Below, in pieces: positions 5,629 through 5,683 of a DNA stretch of 5,683 bases. This DNA is from Clostridiales bacterium (GTDB lineage Bacteria; Bacillota; Clostridia; Oscillospirales; Oscillospiraceae), in NCBI GenBank assembly GCA_021199695.1, contig JAJQHP010000090.1, positions 1-5,683 of the forward strand, written 5' to 3'. Every line of letters starts with the position of its first letter. Position 1 is the stretch's first letter. The translations under genes were made by a program, and so were the position numbers. The notes beneath the pieces are model-generated. The model saw only the letters and a program-made list of their open reading frames with translations, was not told where the DNA came from and ran no database searches.

Positions 5629-5683
5629 TGATATAGTCCCCTTAGAGTAGACACTCGAAAAAACAAAAATTCGAGGCTACACT
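5629..5683. mobile_element. Probable terminal end of an IS3-family (IS150-group) insertion sequence, truncated by the window
   Basis: From 5629 the sequence begins TGATATAGTCCCC and continues TTAGAGTAGACA to 5653. This TG-start, CCCC-core, AGACA-end layout of 25 bases resembles the terminal inverted repeats of IS150-group elements as I remember them (TG, then ACCCCTAAAAG, then TTAGACA). It is followed by an AT-rich imperfect hairpin (5644-5683). No transposase codons are visible in the 30 bases left. The opposite end and any target duplication lie outside the window, so this is a resemblance call and was not confirmed by search. Alternative: a plain intergenic stem-loop after glyA. Confidence 0.5.
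5644..5683. repeat. Imperfect inverted repeat with A-rich loop
   Basis: CTCGAA (5654-5659) pairs with TTCGAG (5670-5675) around a loop of nine A residues and one C. Outward, GTAG (5647-5650) pairs with CTAC (5677-5680) across a 3-by-1 internal loop, and AG (5644-5645) with CT (5682-5683) across an A-A mismatch. That gives 12 pairs in total, and the arm may extend past the window. No T run follows on either strand, so it is not a standard terminator. It probably belongs to the adjoining IS-like end. Confidence 0.7.

Noticed and set aside
5625..5639. GGACT-GATAT-AGTCC hairpin as the glyA terminator
   Set aside because: The stem is only five pairs and is followed by CCTTAG, not a T run. It also straddles the proposed insertion-sequence boundary, so it is probably coincidental.
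1..5683. CRISPR array, tRNA or rRNA genes
   Set aside because: No regularly spaced direct repeats, cloverleaf-like segments or rRNA-like sequence were seen on either strand.

Overview
This looks like chromosomal DNA from a GC-rich low-temperature-independent Gram-positive anaerobe, most likely a gut clostridium of the Oscillospiraceae type (Flavonifractor, Oscillibacter and similar). The reasons are a class B sortase, strong GGAGG-type ribosome binding sites, sigma-A-like promoters, GC-rich codon use and general protein resemblance. The genus is an inference. Coding density is high. The longest gene-free stretches are about 205 bases each (2700-2905 and 4134-4338), and both hold recognisable signals.

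Left part, all on the minus strand (1-2699). Transcription appears to start at a promoter at 2794-2822. It reads a membrane-anchored class B sortase, then, 82 bases on, a TerB_N/TerB_C-domain protein. The next gene is a P-loop ATPase of the DUF2791/BrxD-like type, cut by the window edge, whose TTG start overlaps the TerB-protein stop codon by four bases. The last two genes form a translationally coupled pair of the kind linked by comparative genomics to Ter/BREX-like DNA-processing or defence modules. They are the best candidate in the window for a poorly described system. No terminator separates them from the sortase.

Middle part, minus strand (2842-3419). A self-contained single-gene unit has a consensus-like promoter, a strong ribosome binding site, a 142-residue helical protein with an unusual Glu-Val/Glu-Ala repeat tail, and a textbook intrinsic terminator that insulates it from the sortase unit.

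Right part (3459-5683). Two housekeeping genes diverge from a compact 205-base intergenic region. nth (endonuclease III, base excision repair) is on the minus strand and glyA (serine hydroxymethyltransferase, one-carbon metabolism) is on the plus strand. Each has its own extended -10 promoter. About 42 bases after glyA the sequence changes character. From 5629 to the window end it resembles the terminal inverted repeat of an IS3-family (IS150-group) insertion sequence, so the window may stop at a multicopy element.

The sortase/TerB unit, the small acidic-tail gene, nth and glyA do not form one pathway. The only functional coupling visible in the sequence is between the TerB-domain protein and the ATPase.
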